Of a stretch of 31,156 bases of DNA, positions 29,961 through 31,156 are shown one piece after another. The stretch's first letter is position 1. Each line of letters starts with the position of its first letter. The stretch lies in contig QKYT01000805.1 of NCBI GenBank assembly GCA_003550305.1, positions 2,504 to 33,659 on the forward strand, written 5' to 3'. The DNA comes from Glomus cerebriforme (taxonomy: Eukaryota; Glomeromycota; Glomeromycetes; Glomerales; Glomeraceae). A program made the translations under genes and the position numbers. The notes under the pieces are model-generated. The model had not been told where the DNA came from, searched no databases, and was given only the letters and a program-made list of their open reading frames with translations.

Positions 29961-30800
29961 AAAAAAATTAAAATGAACCAATCAGCCCGTATGACGAATG
30001 TCAATCGAACTAGTTTTCAAAAAAATTGCGTATTGTTTTGCATGTTAATAATATTAAAATTTGGTGCTACGGAGTTAGGGAGTTAGGGAGAGATAATTAA
30101 ACAATAATTATATGACGATCGACATTTATATTATTACCATAATCACACAACTTTTCGTAATACCTTATTTAATAACAACCTAGCGAAACAAGATTTATTA
30201 TTTTACTGATTTGTACTACCAATAACAGATGCGGAGTCCTTTCTGATGATCTTTTTGAGTACAGATCTGGATCACCAGATCATGCAGTCTTGAATCAAAT
30301 AATCAGTCTTCTACATATTCGTTATAAATTATTGTTTTCTTTTATTTAATGATAATGATTGATGATGGTAATATTATCAATAATATACCAAATAAAAATA
30401 TAAAATAAAACAATAAGAAATTCGTCAATTATAAAATGAAGGCGTAAACTAAAAAATTGAGCTCGAATGATTAAGCGTGAATTTAATATTCTTTAATAAT
30501 ATTTTGGTTTCTTTTTTTTTTTATCAGAACTGTATTATCATATTTAAAATTTTCATTAATATTCTCTTAAAAACTTTCCTTTTTTTAAAAAGTTAATAAA
30601 AAGAAATCAAGTAAATTCTGCTAATAATTACAAAAGCTATTAATTTGAAACATAATACGAATAAATAATCACTCAATCATATATATTTCTTTTATTAAAA
30701 TGTATATCATTACATTTAGAAAATAATGTACTGAATTCTCCATAAAAATTTTACTAATTTATTAAAAAAATCTAAGTCTCTAAAGAAAATGTCATTATTA
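29961..30800. other. Gene-free AT-rich stretch
   Basis: A short tandem GGAGTTAGGGAGTTAGGGAG near 30071-30090; otherwise nothing. Confidence 0.4.
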
Positions 30801-30888
30801 GGGTATGATACGAAATCCCGAAATCTTAATGCCAGGCGGTATTAAAGCTTAATGCGGGCCAATTTGTCGGGATTTTGTACGGATCCCC
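30801..30888. mobile_element. 88-bp fold-back element
   Basis: Left arm GGGTATGATACGAAATCCCG and right arm, in reverse complement, GGGGATCCGTACAAAATCCCG. The centre is itself partly palindromic (TTAATGCC...GGTATTAAAGCTTAATGC) and GC-richer than its surroundings. No coding capacity; probably a tiny non-autonomous transposon. Confidence 0.65.
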
Positions 30889-31156
30889 ATTATTATACAT
30901 TTCATATGTAATTTTCCCTCTCTTTTTTTTTATACATACTGTACATTTCATACCAGTTGCGTGATATTGGAAAATACCACAAATATTCCGTCAAGAAAAA
31001 ATATAAGATGCAAATCAGTCATATAATTTTGTTCAGTCTGATTGATCAACATTCAACATTACAGTTACGTAACTAAGTCGTATAAGGTTGTAACCCGTTG
31101 CCGCCCAAATTATATGTATCATAGATCATTAAATACATGTTTATAATGACATAATT
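30889..31156. other. Window end, no feature
   Basis: AT-rich; nothing supportable. Confidence 0.4.

Overview
The window is very AT-rich eukaryotic DNA. Its genes are sparse, with short GT-AG introns of about 77-102 nt, and they sit among many decayed gene copies, MITE-like elements and transposon relics. The gene content fits an arbuscular mycorrhizal fungus, most likely Rhizophagus (Glomeromycotina): BTB-TLDc proteins, Sel1-repeat proteins, a kinase with an N-terminal Cys-pair module, a small ML-domain lipid-binding protein and a Cys-rich secreted peptide. The organism assignment is inference from family content and base composition.

Layout. 1-490 is one arm of an inverted repeat whose partner lies at 7372-7885. 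Between the arms are a decayed LINE-like ORF (about 1240-2505, minus) and an intact ML-domain secretory gene (3487-4026, minus). The second arm belongs to a longer dispersed repeat (7205-8510) carrying a 121-bp minisatellite; a diverged relative lies at 17360-18720. From 9.4 to 16.2 kb is a BTB-TLDc/Sel1 block: a 5'-truncated TLDc pseudogene (9455-10137, plus), an intact two-exon BTB-TLDc gene (10422-11930, plus), an orphan duplicate of that gene's upstream region (12053-12253), a frameshifted Sel1 pseudogene (12246-13515, minus), a 374-bp MITE ending 4 bp from a stop codon, and a second intact two-exon BTB-TLDc gene (14725-16198, minus). A hAT transposase relic follows (16575-17170, minus).

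From 19.4 to 23.0 kb is a second, related block: two opposed TLDc remnants (19425-20175 minus; about 20415-20635 plus) next to an intact Sel1 gene (20818-22581, minus). The Sel1 gene and its upstream DNA are a segmental duplicate of 12246-14020. At 24456-26333 (minus) a six-exon protein-kinase gene can be rebuilt. Its splice phases all agree, but it carries one single-base deletion and one in-frame stop in the C-lobe. The last 5 kb hold three MITE or fold-back elements and a small cysteine-rich secreted-protein gene (29129-29419, minus).

The genes do not form a pathway. What links them is birth-and-death duplication of BTB-TLDc, Sel1 and kinase families, which are known to be expanded in these fungi, in a region dense with short inverted-repeat transposons. 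Two genes probably encode secreted products (ML protein, Cys-rich peptide). The others look like intracellular adaptor or signalling proteins. I saw no convincing tRNA, rRNA or CRISPR, and no clearly novel multi-gene system.
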